From contig ML991883.1 in assembly GCA_010094025.1 (NCBI GenBank), positions 1-55,247 of the forward strand: 55,247 nucleotides of DNA. Direction: 5' to 3'. The notes beneath the pieces are model-generated. The model worked only from the letters and a program-made list of their open reading frames with translations. It was not told the DNA's origin and searched no databases. The DNA is from Viridothelium virens (taxonomy: Eukaryota > Ascomycota > Dothideomycetes > Trypetheliales > Trypetheliaceae). Position 1 is the first letter of the stretch. The number at the start of each line of letters is the position of its first letter. The position numbers and the translations under genes are program-made. This document shows positions 30,179 through 43,300 of this stretch, piece by piece.

Positions 30179-32030
30179 CTGCCTTTTCTTTTCACTTGGA
30201 TTTCGAATTCGTGCCGTTCCCATCTCCTCTTGGTTCGACCACGTGCCCCTCGGCTCCAATGTTGAGATCGTCTGGAGATGCTTGCTGTTCCTTTGTACCA
30301 ACGTAAGAGGGCGCAAAAGCACGTCATAATAGCACCAAAGCTCAAGGAGTACGAGCAAAAGCTTCACGTCACACTAGACTGTCAGTGTGAAACAGCGAAG
30401 GGCGCCAAGGGATATGCTAGATCTCCCCTTTAATTGATACTATACTACATAGTACACAATGGACTTGGTAATGTCAAAGACTCCCAACAGTAGGCCGCGG
30501 AACGTTTGAGGAATCCTGAATTAATTGCCAGGGTTGCTATAGCACAGAAAACAACGCGCGAAGGCAGTTTTACCCCTTCGACGCAAAAGAGAAGAAACAA
30601 GTCGCAAAGTTGACCTGACTATTCAATCCCTCTCGGTCGGCGTCCGGAGCTAGACGTATGGCTGTCGTCATTCGTATAAGGCAGAACGAAGGTGCAAAGA
30701 ATGATGCTCCAAAATGACTCACGAGCCAATCAGAATGCAAGAACGAGGAACGTCGAAGTCGAAATCTCCTGGCTCAGCAATGCGTATGCAATGGCCACCT
30801 GATCAGTGCACCGCCTGAGGCTTTTCAAGACGAATCCCCGTACGGGGCAACATTAGCCAAAGGCAGATAGTTTTGAATAAATGCACCTTATCATCATTCA
30901 TCGCGTATCGCTCTACAGGACCATGCGAGCCTCTTCAACGGTCGATGCGGATGTACATAACAGCACTGCCGGTCACAGGAGAGGCTCACAAGCATGCATT
31001 AGATACTTTCGGAAAGCTCCTCTCCGCTATCATTTCTACTTGGCAGCCTCGCGCTTTGCTGGCCTCGGCGCGTACGTATCACGCATCCTTGCTCTGCTCA
31101 ACGGTGTATTCAAACTCTGATGCTCGACGTGATCAGCGTCCGCGCGACTGACGAGGCCTTATGGAGGAGCCTCCTGTCCTTTTCAGACAGCTACGGCCGA
31201 AGACGTATGCACAGTGCGAGCCACCTTACGACCCTTGAAAGGAATAAGCACCACTGATATGCCTGTCGCCGTTCGAAGCTGATGCGTCAGGGTTCAAGGT
31301 ATTCGATTGAGTCGGGACTTTGGAAGTGCGGATGACAGGGGAAGGATTTGATGGCGCGCGGTCGGCAAAGGTTCTAGCGCCCTTCTAGCGTTTCGTCGAC
31401 GGAGGTTTCACAGCCACTGAGAAAATGCCTGCAGCTGGCCGTGAGACAGTATCCGGTCAACCTATCTCCGTAGGGCAATAGCATAGCATTTAAATGGCGA
31501 AGTCCGGTCACAGGAATATCCGCAGACAAGACAGCTGCCTGAAGTCGTATCGTGGGCCAGTGCTGAGGACGTCTTCGGCAGCGGCTATTGGTTCTGGGGT
31601 ACTTCTGTGCGCTGCTGCATTCAATGAGAGTCACACGGAGTTACGCATGAAGTGCATGTAGCCAGCCTTTTAAGGGCAACCCTGAGTAAACTTAACTATC
31701 GCTTGTCGGCGAGAGTTTTACCATATGCTCTCCCTTTTCCTACCTTGGGCTTGAGTTACCATTGACAACCCCAGCGAGAAGAGATCGAAGATCGTGAAAG
31801 GAGATGGATAGTTTTCAGCTAGGGATGCGATGGTACCTAGCGATCGTGATTTGCGCACGTGGAGATTGACATGGGCGAGAGAAGAACTCAAGGTGTCAAG
31901 TTTTGCGATTGGGTTGAGGCTTTTCAGCGGGCGATGTGAACGGCTGCTTTTCGTTCTCGACAGCAGGGTGGCAGCTTCGTGCATCGTTCTAGAAGAAGTT
32001 CAGTCTGATCCTTGACGGAGTTGACTCCTG

Positions 32031-32036
32031 CACGTG
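32031..32036. promoter_or_regulatory. CACGTG palindrome upstream of the phosphate transporter
   Basis: A perfect CACGTG lies 1.1 kb upstream of the phosphate transporter ATG. Pho4/NUC-1-type bHLH factors bind this core at phosphate-responsive genes. The distance is large and a six-base palindrome can occur by chance, so this is only a candidate site. Confidence 0.2.
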
Positions 32037-33150
32037 TGTCGACTCGTCTTCTCATTGGTCCATATTGAAACTTCCCCCACACCACACTCAATTTGCTTCT
32101 CACTTAGCACCCTTAGGTTGTCCTCGAAAGGGCCAGCCACGACACCGAAGCGATGGATTGCTTACCTAGCTGTACCCAACAGACGGAATATCCTTGACTT
32201 CTCATGCCTGGTAGCGGCAATGGGCTACCCGGGACTTGTTTGCTTCAACCTTTTCAGTTCGTGTGGCCGGGAACAAGTTGCCAAGATATGCAAGAGTCTC
32301 TTATCCTTGATGAGCTGCTCTATTTTGGGGGGTTATGAAACGCTGTTGTTTCTACTTGTCATCTCTAGCTCTTTGGGAAGATGTTTGCATCGCTTGTGAA
32401 CGACTCTGCTGTACAACCCGCGCACCGGTATCCATGCTCATTGGTACTCCATACGTGTAGCCCTAACTTAGCGAATGCACCTCGCTACCGCGCTTCATAA
32501 TGCCGCGACATTACGTGTTCGTCGCGGTCTTGTAGAGTGACTGTCGCATCTGCCGTCTGCCCGTCCTTGAGCCCATCCCGATGTATAATTTCTTCTTCGT
32601 ACCGCTCGCCATCGGCCTCGCCTTACATCATGAGTAGTGAGCACTTAGCGGGATGGACCAACGAGCAGTGCAAGGCTGGGCGAATGCAGATTCAGTATCA
32701 CCTATTGGCACGACATAGCTGTTCGAGTAAGCTACACCGAGAGCAGGAGCGGGCTGTCGTTGGAGTGGTCTGTAAGGTCTGACCAGTCACCGAAGGGGAG
32801 TCTTGAACGTGCTGGATCCGTGCTTGTGCATCCGGCCCCTAGTAGCGCACGGGTTCGCTTGTTACGGAGACCAACCATGACCACGACCAGTGGGGGTGGA
32901 TAGCCTTGAACCCTTCGATGTCTCCCACAGCGCCACCGTCCATGGAAGCCGCCTCGCTCGGATCCCACGGCCTTCTTAGTCCCTCTCTGCCTCACCCTGC
33001 AACATAAAGATGGACCTGCCCATATAAAAAAGCTTGTCCTGTAGTGGCTTCAAAAGCTTCCTGCAAAGCGTACTCCACCCTCCCCCCTCCCTGGACAATA
33101 CCCCGCCCTCAGGCATCTTTGCGGTACACCCACCACAGTAGGTGCTCGCC

Positions 33151-35184
33151 ATGTCCGTCCGAGACTACGGGCTTGCTGCCCCTCATGGGCCGAATATGGA
33201 TACGGACCGCCATGTCGCAACTGAAGACCTCCACGGGATGAGTCCTCAGGAGGCTTCTGTCTTCCAGTCTATCCTTAAGCCGGACGATATTTACGACGAT
33301 CAGGGAGTCTACTGGGCGGATATGCCTCTAATGAAGAGGTTGCGCTTCGTCAACCATGTCGATGCTGTTGAGGCGAAGAAGGAACTCTCGAGCATTGGAA
33401 GAATGATCAAGGCAGATCCCCTCAGTCCCGTCGGCTATTACATGCGAAATATGGTCATTCCTGGTGCCGGTCTTTTGCTCGAAGGGTAAGTCTGCCCGTG
33501 TTCTTCACCGCGAATCTGTATTCATATCCAGAATAGCTATGTACTCTTCTCAATCGGGAACCTCAAGCCACTCTTCCAGGCAACCTTTAAAAGTTGCTGG
33601 CAGCAGCCCGGAAAGAAGAACCCAAATCCCATTTGCAATTACACCTGGGTTGAGGCTGTCGACTATCTTGAGATCGTTGGTATTATCGTCGGACAAATCC
33701 TCGTGGGTATCATTGGTGACTGGCTTGGCCGTCGATGGGGTCTATTACAGGACGCTACTATCATGTTCCTCGGTCTTCTCATGCTCACGGCTTCTTGGGG
33801 TGTCACTCAGAATGGCTGGGTGATCTGTTACGTCTGGTCTCTTTTCTTCTATGGCATTGGTGTGGGTGGTGAATACCCAATGACTGCCACTTCTGGTATG
33901 GAGAACGCAGTCGGCTCTGGCAAGGTCTCCACGAAGGAAGATCGTCTTCACCGTGGTCGCAAAGTCACCAGCGCTTTCCTGATGCAGGGATGGGGTCAAT
34001 TCTTCAACCAGGTCATTCTGATCCTCTTGCTTCTCATCTTCCACCATGGTACTGGAAATCCACCATACTCGAAGCTTGCCGCACAGTGGACTTACCGTAT
34101 CTCCTTCGCTATCCCCGCTGTCGGGACCTTGTGGCTCGTTTACTATCGTGCCTACAAGATGAAGGCCGCTAGCAAGCAACTTGCGACTGCCAAGAGAAAG
34201 TCTAATGTCACTGGCTACGATACCAAAGCGCTGAGGTACACATTTACTTACTTCGGGCCCCGTCTGTTTGCCACTGCTGGTGCATGGTACGCCAACGACA
34301 TCTTTTTCTACGGCAACAAGTTATTCCAGAATAATTTCATCGCGGTCATTACCCCAAATAACAGTTCCGTCATGGTTGGTTGGCTATACAACCTGATTAA
34401 CGTCGGTGTCTCCCTAGTCGGGTACTATATGGCAACTTTCTTCATCGATAACAAATTATACGGACGCAAATGGATGATGATCGTCGGCTTCATGATGGAC
34501 TTTATCCTCTTCATAGTCCCTGGCTTCCAGTTCAGTTATTACCAGGAGAAGTCTCACGTCACCGCTTTCCAAGCCATGTATTTCCTGTCATCCTTCTTCA
34601 ATCAGTTCGGTCCCAACTCGGTCACCTTTATTGTCGCCGCTGAGGTCTTCCCAACTCCCATTCGTGCTACCGCCCACGGTTTCTCCGCTGCTGTCGGCAA
34701 GGCCGGTGCCCTGACAGCTGCTGTGATGTACAACTACATCACCGATCCGCAGAAATTCCACGTCGTCCCTTGGTTCGGTCTCGGTGGCGCCATCATCACC
34801 TGGCTTTTCCTACCTGATACTACGGGTCTCGACCTCAAGGAGCAAGAGCGTCGTTGGTCCTTCATCCGCGATGGGCGTGAGGCCGATTATCATGGCATTG
34901 CCATCCATCCTCAGCACTTGTCGCTCTGGGAGCGCCTACGGGGTGTGGGCAAGCACTACAATCCCGCCCTAGACTACCAGCAGAAGCTCGAGGAGCTCCG
35001 TGGCGAGTGGATAGACCGACAAGCTCGAAAGGCAGAGGAGAAGGACCAGGAGGAACTGGATGACGATGAATATTCGAGCCATGTCAGCAGTTACTTCGAA
35101 CGCACTCACACTGCTAACGGCAATGGCTATGGTGTGAATGAGAAGAAGCAGCTGTCTGACGAGGGTAGGAGACCCGACGAGTAG
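33151..35184 (+). CDS. MFS phosphate transporter (PHS family, Pho84/Git1-like)
   Basis: Two exons, 33151-33485 and 33537-35184, are joined by a 51-base phase-2 intron (GTAAGT donor, AATAG acceptor); 660 residues. The ATG sits in GCCATG. The N-terminal cytosolic part is about 110 residues. Membrane segments begin at NMVIPGAGLLLEGYVLF. The family motifs are present: VGQILVGIIGDWLGRRWGLL (loop 2-3), FFYGIGVGGEYPMTATSGME, YANDIFFYGNKLFQ, AAEVFPTPIRATAHGFSAA and FLPDTTGLDLKEQER. These are typical of phosphate and glycerophosphodiester:H+ symporters of the plasma membrane. The C-terminal tail is about 110 residues, charged, with KAEEKDQEELDDDEY. A Pi or glycerophosphoinositol substrate cannot be separated by eye. 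Codon use is C-ending and biased, suggesting good expression. Confidence 0.92.
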
Positions 35185-36368
35185 GCGACTGCCATGTGAA
35201 CATAGCGATGACAAAACTTTCTTTTACTGGGAAATTGGTTGGACACGCCGGGATGAGCGATAGACTGGCTTCATATTTGAGCATTTTCATGATACCTCGG
35301 CTTTCAGTCGCTTTGTCCGATGTATGTAAATTGACGTCGATATACATACACTTTTAATAATCATTCGATGAACCAGAAGTGCAGCGTCCAATGGCCATGC
35401 TCGATGTACATTTTATCTGACATCATTTGCCTCTTTCCAAAAGTTACTACACAGACTATCAAAGTCATTCGACGAACCTACCAATGCCTCTAAGTGCACT
35501 GGCCCTCACGCTAGCATCGATGCATGCATATTTACCGAGGCAAACCTTATCATCTCTAAATTTCAGAAATAGTTCGCAAGCGCGTTTCATCCAAATATTG
35601 CACTAGATTCCCTTTAAGCAAGCACGGCAAGGTATTACCTCGCACTTCCTAATTCCCTAGGGCAGGATTTCCGCACCCGACTCTTCCCCCACATCATCCG
35701 ATCCTGGGTTCATGTATGTATCATGATAGTCCCGATTTTCCATTTGCCCACTATGGTAGAGCCTTTGCTTCTCGAAGGCATTGTCAAACCCCTTTCGGAA
35801 TTCATCCTGCCACCCTTCCTAACCGGCGTCATACCAAAGACACCTCCTTCAGGCTTCTTCCCCCAATTTCATTTATGTGAAAGCCTGTCAGATCGGCTGA
35901 TGCAATGATTTTGAAGGTACGAGGTCAGGTAAGCATTAGATCCGCTTGGTCCGGTCTCTGACGCAAACGTGTTGGAGGTTAAGGACGCTTGAGTAGAGAG
36001 TCTTATGAGAGTGTCGATGTATGGGGTTGTTGGAAATTGGGGGCTGCTAAGGTGAGTGACGAGAGAGATGATAATGATTATTACGTTAGACGTCAAGGGT
36101 GCAATGGGGTAGTAGCGAGAGAGAATGCTTTGCGTCGATGCGGTTCGTAGGAAGCAATTCAAAAGGTATGGAGATGGGATGATTCATACGTGACGACGAA
36201 GTTGAGGATTAGAGATGGGTGCTTTGGGAGTGATCAGGTTATATGAAACAGAAAAGATGCTGGTCAATAGGGAAATAGATAGACGAGTTGAGGACGTGTC
36301 GTTTCTGGACTGGATCAAAGACCTCGTCAGCGGTGTTATATTAACCACGAGCTCAGATACCCAAATCC
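35185..36368. other. Convergent 3' region between phosphate transporter and Ofd1/Tpa1
   Basis: Non-coding 3' flanks of two convergent genes. Two related segments with CATTCGA(T/C)GAAC and nearby ACAC/ACAT words occur near 35362 and 35466. No coding region is supported. Confidence 0.45.
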
Positions 36369-38468
36369 TCAGTCCTCCCCATCTGCCTCCGCTTCCTCTC
36401 CATCTCCTTCCTGATCAAAGTCCTCGACCGCAAAGTCCCCTATAATATCCCACCGGTCTCCCTTCGCTTTCTGGCTCACGTACTTCACAAACCTCAGCAC
36501 CCCCTTATCCCTCAAAACGACGCTTAAATGATTGAAATTGGGAGGAGTTGAGAACAGGATGCTATCATCCTCATCCTCTCCTGTTGGAGCTGAGGATTTA
36601 TACTGAGCAGGGTCAGCAGTAGAGGACGGATCCTCAGCAGCCATGTAAACCTCATGGCCACCGACATCAATGTGCTCTGACGGCCCACCATTCTTGTCCA
36701 GCCCGGCCTCAGGTCTAGCTTTCTCCAACGCAGACGAGCCACTCGATCCTTTGCTCTGCCCCTTCGTTTTTGCACGAAGGGACTCAGCAGGAATTTCGTC
36801 TTCAGACGACCTGTCTCCATCTACAACGTCATTTTCCGCTCCTTCTTCGATCCCGTCTATGTCGTCCTCGTCTTCGGGTGCTTCCCAGCCCTTGGTCGGG
36901 GTCATCCCGAAGGTGAATTCCAACTGCGGCTCGTCATTCTCGTATGCCGTGGCCAGCGTATAATCCATACCACGCCGAAACCGTCTTGCGGTCAGATTGC
37001 TACCCCCAAGCTTCAGTCCCGTCGAGAGCGAGAGCCACTTGCGGAATGCGACAGACGCGAAAAATTGGTTGAGCAGCCTGAGAATATAGTTTTTGTCTTC
37101 GGGCGATGAATCGAGATTTGAGGTAATCTCGCCTTGGTAGTATTGAAAGCGGTGTTTATGCGGGGGACGAGCAAGACGCCACCGAGAGAACTCTGTTTGG
37201 GCTTCAGCATTAGGATTCCTGAGGTCGAGTTCGGCCGCAAGGATGTAGGCATGTAGGGTCTGAGCGTAGGACTTGGACAGGAAGTCTGCGAGTCGAAGGG
37301 ATGATTCATCGGCGAACAGCTCCTGCAACTGCTCGACAGTGTCGGGAGTTAGATATTTCGGGTCCATGAACTGTAGCAGGAAATCGAGGTCTGCTTCCGA
37401 GAGCTCATCTTCTGTGTCGAGTTTCGGACGCAGCTCCGTGGTTGCATCTGGAACTGTAGCAGGATATTGATGGCGCACGACCTGAGGCTCGTCGAATTCG
37501 TCCACGTTTCCTTGCAGTTGGGCCAGAGAGCTCTTTGCTGCAACTCGCCTCTCTAGTCCTTCTTCATAACCATCCTCGCCCCGCTGCGGGATATGATACC
37601 ATCCGCTGATGGCCATCCTTACTCGACCCCCATCATCTTGTTCCGCACCCTCAGATCTATGGTAGACTTCCTCAACATCATGGAAACTCTCCCCAGGCTG
37701 GACAGCAAAGAACGACAATTGATTGAACTCTGGTGGTATGCTCTTAGTCCACTCAGGACTTGGTGTTTTCACTTCTTCCTCTTTCACGTCCCCTTGTATG
37801 TCACTGCTGTGTCGATATCGCTTTTCCAATGGGTATAATCTCAACGCGCCTCCCCACTCAGGCCGCCACGGCTTATCTGGATCCGTCAAATATAAGATAT
37901 AGCTCACTCGTCTTGTCCCGATCACGTCGTCATGACATAGCAAATGATCTCCGGGTGTGTAGACATTGATGGCCATATCTGTTTTCTGCCCGCTCAAGGG
38001 ACCAGAATCTGCAACTTGGGCAATCCATGATCGAAAGTCCGACGAATATAGAGCGTCACGCAACTTCAAGAGAGATGGAAGACGAGCTAGGGAGGATGAG
38101 TCAAGGCCTGAGAGATTGGCAAGATCGCCAGATTGGTGGAGGCGGTAGATGTCGGTTTCTTTGGGAGTAAAAGAGAGATTGGTACGGATTTCGTGGCGTA
38201 CAGAGCGGAGGAGAGTCTGATTGATCAAGGATGGTATGACTCCATGTTTGTAGCTGATCCAAACTTTGTCAGAATAGACCAGTTGATTGGTAAAGAACCA
38301 AATATCTTACGGCTCGGAGGATAGATATGCTTTCCTATACTGTAGTAATTGTGTCTCATCAAACAGCCCCTCACGAAAATGGTCCACTATATTCTTTAGA
38401 GGAAGAGCCCGCTTTTTGGTGGCACCATTGATACTCTCATTTTGGCATGCTTCAAGTTTTCTTTTCAT
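36369..38468 (-). CDS. Prolyl hydroxylase Ofd1/Tpa1-type 2-oxoglutarate dioxygenase
   Basis: Two exons on the minus strand, 38468-38311 and 38253-36369, are joined across a 57-base intron (GTAAGA donor, ATCAG acceptor); 680 residues. The N-terminus MKRKLEACQNE, FREGLFDE and YKHGVIPSLINQTLL matches the family start. The catalytic double-stranded beta-helix domain (about 60-290) has all key residues: HDD with His160 and Asp162, YHRSEG with the distal iron ligand His251, and RVRMAISGWYH with the 2-oxoglutarate-binding Arg265. An acidic linker precedes the non-catalytic second domain (about 330-530) with LTPDTVEQLQELFAD. A disordered acidic insert and a final strand pair (FNHLSVVLRDKGVLRFVKYV) close the protein. 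Ofd1/Tpa1 proteins hydroxylate ribosomal protein uS12 on a conserved Pro; in S. pombe Ofd1 also controls the sterol/hypoxia factor Sre1 according to oxygen. Confidence 0.92.
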
Positions 38469-41400
38469 CTTTAGAGCCCACAGTTGTAGGCAGCGATGGC
38501 GAATACAGTTGTGGTCAAAGTGTGTGTAATTACAAAATTTAGTGCGGTTCGGCGGAGATAGGGCCGCCGTCTAGCAGACCTGAAGATTTCGCGATTTGTA
38601 CTCCATTCGCGAAGGCTCCCACAAAATGATGGGACAAGAGCTCAAATTCGTCAAGAACTACCTTGTTGTTTGTGTTTTAATGTGCTCAAGAATTAATTCA
38701 CACGTAAAAAAGTCTAATTCGTAGAATGCTTCCGTACTGTCAGTCCATGCTGCGTTGGATGTGTTCATTGAGCAAGGCTCCGGCTACCAATGAGAATCAC
38801 TCAGTACATGTCAATGCACAACATTTCATTTCCCATTCTGATTGCCGTCCGAGAAAATGAGTTGCCGTGCATAATCTCGTATCACCATTGTGTCTTTAGA
38901 TCACCGTACTCCGTCACATCTGTGAGTACTCCTCTGTGCTTCAAGAAAACGTGGTGACAAAGTCCATGTGCCTTTCCGTTGTTGAGTCTAAGACTAGCTA
39001 AATTCAGATGGAGAATTGTCGGTTTAGGCAGCTTTTCTTGTGTGGCAGACACGTTTTTGTGACTCGGTACACCAAGGAGCAGTTACCCTCTGTCACCAAT
39101 AAAGAGGTGGAACCGTGCAGAAGACCGAACCGACTACGCTTCCAGAATTTGAATAGCTGAGACTGTGCCATGATTAGCTCTGTAGATGATGTAGACCTGG
39201 ATACTGATAGAAAACATTGGGTTTGGAACACACTAGTTCGGGTTGAGATTGTATAATATCGACTACACAAATGTAGAGGTAAAATCCGCCGAATTCATAG
39301 CGGACGTTGTGCTCTGCCGCGGGGGAATACACAGAGCGTTGAACACGAGCTATTGACTGAGTCAACCAAAGTTTGCCGGTAATTAGGACTGATGTTCCTC
39401 CTGGACATGGCCGCCGGAGTACATCTGTACGTCGGGTGTACGCGACGGAAACTTTTTTCATGTAGCTGTGTTACTGCTGATGTAGGCATCCATGCAGAGT
39501 ATCTCAAGTGACATATCGCTCTGTATCCAAAAATCTCTACTCATCATAGAATGGAATTCTACTGTACACCTGATTCTCCAGGAGAAATCCAACATCGTGA
39601 AGTAGCCAAACAATCTACAAGACGGTCTTTCAACTGGTAGACACTCAAGAAACACCAGGAGAAATCGTAAGGAATACGGGTATTAGCGATACTGGCTGAC
39701 ATTGGCAAAAGCCGCTACATGAACTCAACATATTCAGCGATATTGCTCAACAACATTGTCCAGTGATGGCCAATGGCGTAGAAAAACATCAAACAAAAGC
39801 CGCCAAATTAGCTCGTCCCTAAGCCTTAGCATGCCTCCTGACATTTCTTACCGGGCCTCTTCAGGACATTGACTTCCATGGCTCATCAATCAGTGTCATG
39901 ACCCGATGATCAGTATCTTGACCAGAGAAGTTGGGGATAGATTGTGAGTGTCGATGGGATCGTCGAGTGAATTCGAAATGCTTGGCGCTTACAATGCCTG
40001 TTGTGCGAGACTGTAAAATATGTCTATTACATCCAGCAAGCCCGAAGATCATATCAAGCGTCGGGGTACAGAGGCATGGATGTTCTGGTTTCTTTGTAGA
40101 ACATGGCTGGTGATGTCCAGATGGACTGCATGATCGAAACCAGGGGAATCTGGAACAATCACACCTTTTATTAGATCAAGATCTGGATCAAGAAATAGTC
40201 GGAGAGAGATGCTTGGACAGGAATTTCCCGTCCAGTGCCAGACCTGTAGTGAAAGGTACCACAACGATCGATGAAAGCGTGTGGCAATAGAGGGGGCTCA
40301 AGGGAGGCTGGAATCGAGACCCCGCGGTGTCGCCTTGGTTGTCGCCAGGAGGCACCCAGCCACGTCGTGGAACAGATGAGCAAGGAGAGGAAAATTTCTT
40401 CACCAAGCTTTGGGCAGGAGTTCATCAGAGTGTCAAAAAACGTTTAACTAAGATCTCACCGTTCTTTATAGGATGCGATGAGGAGGGCGAGGTAGGGCGA
40501 GCAAAAAAAAAAGCTATGACGTGCAGCGGAGGCGGATAGAGCCGGCCGATTCATGTTCGGAATAAGATAAAATTCGCCTACTCCGTGCGAGACACGCGAG
40601 GGCTTCATCGGAGGGCCGACTTCTGAAGAAAAACAACAGTGAGCCGGTAACCCAACGTGGTAGGAGAGTCTCGGACCAACCTGAGCTGACGATCAGCCAT
40701 GGAATTGGTTTAGGTGGTTTTGGCAGGGATCAGCATGGATCTTGACCCGTTCTGCTCTCCAACTGCAGATGCGCCTGCACACGCACTGAGCATGTTGTCA
40801 TCCAAATAAAAGCATTCGGTGCAATACCTTGCAAGGCCATCTTTCTCAATGCATGGAGAGCTCAGACGACGCGACGGTCTCTCCATCAGCCTGTTGTGTG
40901 GCAGGTGTAGCAGGTGTGGCAGCAGCGGCCGCGCAACCAGCTGAAGCTGTGGCGCGCCGGCAAATTGGGGTGGACGCCTTCAGCGCGGCAGCTCGTCGCA
41001 CAAAAGCTTAACTTATCCGCAGTACCCAAGATTTGGCGTGGGTGACCAGGCAGCGCTGCGGTTGCACCTGTCACTGAATGCACGCAGCAGCCGAGCGGTA
41101 CGGTCCTGGTGGGACGGGGGAAGGATAGCCGCGATGCCCTAGCTAGACCCGCACGGAAGAGGAAAAGACTAAGGCAATTGGCATGGCAAAAGGGCATGGC
41201 AATGGGAAATGGAAATGGGGTGACGGGGGAACAGTGCGGAGGATGGATTGGGAGAATGCAACGTTGACGCCACCGCATGGTTCTGCTCGAATGGGCAGGC
41301 GTGGCAGGACAGCCTCCCCCAGCCGTGGACGGGCTGCGGAGGCCAGGGGCTGAGAGGAGTGGAAGGAAGGGAATGGTGGAAAGGTGGAAAGGTGGGAAAG

Positions 41401-43300
41401 TACCTCTTAGCACCTTAGGGCCTTAGAGAGAGCCGCCAACAGAATTAGGACACAGACGCATGTAAGGGGAAACGGAGCCGATGCAACGTGTAGCACGAGG
41501 GCTTCTGCTGGTCTGGCGCTGATCAGGACGATGAGGCCAGTCGTAAGTCGCAGTCTAAACTTCCCTCGGGCCGGCAGTTTTCGGCGTAGCGCGGGCTGCT
41601 GATCTCGGCCGCCGGTGGAGATGGCACGATGGCCATCACCTGTATCTTGCATGCCACGCTGAGAAGCAGCAGTAGCAGCTCCCTGAGCCCACCTGGCAGT
41701 CGCGCGAGGTCAGCCCCCACACCACACCTCACCACTCACCACTCGTCTTGCCGTGCTTAGCTTGTCGTCGCTTCGACGAGGAGGATGATTGCAGCAGAGA
41801 TTAGCGTTAAGGTTGCCGCCAACACCCGTCCACCATCATCATCAGCAAAGGTGAAGCCGGGCTTCCATGGCCCGGGCGCCCTTCTAGGATGGACGCTAGG
41901 GCGTCGCGTAGCCCAGACGGCAGTGCGGGCGGTGTTGGTTGGAGGCCAAGCAGAAAGCAGCAAGGACGAGGACGAGAAGGTGAGCATGGTGAGAAGGGAA
42001 AGGGAAGGACACGTGGGGAGACCCCTCGGAGGCAGATTTGGTGGATTCAGAAGGCGGGATGGCGCTGTCGCCCTTTCCTGTTGCGCGCCATTGGCTGCAC
42101 GGGGCCGGTCTTGAGTGCCAAAGGCGTGCCATGGCGTGCAATGTGTGCGTGGTGCCCTGGTCGAAGCCGGGGTCCCTGCCCTTCCCTGCTCTGCCATGTT
42201 CGCATCCGCTAGCCGGTCTATGACTATCCTGCATGAGTGCTAGTCTCTCCACGCTCCAGCAGCAGCAGCCGTGAGCCTAAGCTGCTGAGAAAAACCGTCC
42301 CTCGTCCACTGCGCCGTGACTTCCTGGCCTCGACCTGACCCTCACATCTCACTCCTCGTCCCGTCAGCCCCAGCAGACTCGCAGCAGTCGCCGACGCTCT
42401 TCCTCTCCTCCGCGCGACCACCCTCCCTTTCCTCTCTGCTGCTCATGCAAGGCGCCAATTGACCCTCCCAGTGCCGTGCTGCTGGTCCTGCCCTCGTTGC
42501 GACTAAAGAGAGACATCAGCCCGTCACCTGCCACACGACGTGACCACCCCCGCGCGCTCTCATGACCACGTCTCTGCCTATTCGTCTTTGACAACGTCCA
42601 CCGCGACACATTCACCACCAAATATAGCCTCGCGCGGTTTTCGGCGTCGCGACTCGACAGCACGCTTCTGAGGCCGAGTCACGGCTCATACCCGGTCGAC
42701 CTTCTCCTTCACCTCGACCCTGGATTCGTCTCTCGATTTGAGCCTATTCTTTGAAGAAAATATTCCTCTCACTCGCTCAACAGCAGCAGCAGCACTTTAT
42801 TTGGATTGGTCCCTTGTCTCCGCAGGTGATTTTGCTTGCCGAAGAGAACGTGTTTCAGAGCAGACAAGCAAGTGGACACTGAGGCTATCCCGCTTCGAAT
42901 AAGCCGCTGCAGCCACACCCACACCTGTCCAACTCTTATTTTTTTTTCCATTGTATAAAACCATTAATACTTCAAACCTCATTCGAAGATTTGCTCGATT
43001 AATACCCCGGCCAATTGAGTCTCTTCTTCGATTAAGGCGGCCTCTTGAAACACCCCCGCAGGACAGGCATATTCCGTCACGCTCCGTAGATCAGACCAGC
43101 GTATATCACATCTCGACCATACATTTTTGATTGACTGCACAGTGCAGCGATAAAGGTGTGTTGCTCTTGGCGCAACGTCAGCCATACACATGGTCGGCCA
43201 GTCTTCAAGGTCATCCAAGACTAACATACACTGAAGCCCAGCGCTTTTACAGCTATCTTCAGCTTACTTTTCTCCCGAGTGTATTGCTCCACCTCCCACT
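38469..43300. other. Long upstream region of the bHLH gene, 4.8 kb without a gene
   Basis: The left end is the promoter of the Ofd1/Tpa1-type gene. From about 40300 to 42700 the DNA is GC-rich and holds many overlapping open frames on both strands. None shows a protein signature or conserved domain, so I read them as shadows of composition. The last few hundred bases (about 42700-43300) have the C/T-rich and CAG-rich look of a long 5' leader of the bHLH gene. CACGTG lies at 42010-42015. Long upstream regions are common for regulatory genes. Confidence 0.5.
42010..42015. promoter_or_regulatory. CACGTG E-box upstream of the bHLH gene
   Basis: A perfect E-box of the class predicted for the downstream bHLH protein (His/Glu/Arg basic region) lies 1.3 kb before its ATG. 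Autoregulation is possible, but one hexamer in several kilobases is expected by chance. Confidence 0.2.

Larger units (their letters stand above)
28786..33150. other. Gene-poor region, 4.4 kb
   Basis: No intact gene is visible. Open frames at 29051-29377 (+) and 29698-29967 (-) have protein-like composition but no recognisable motif, start context or splice partners, and may be relics. A T-rich tract (TTTTTGTTTTTG...) lies at 30117-30178. The right end (about 32000-33150) is the promoter and leader of the phosphate transporter gene; a CACGTG lies at 32031-32036. Confidence 0.45.

Noticed and set aside
40829-42663. Many overlapping open frames on both strands
   Set aside because: GC-rich DNA has few stop codons; none of the frames shows a domain, conserved motif or coherent splice pattern.
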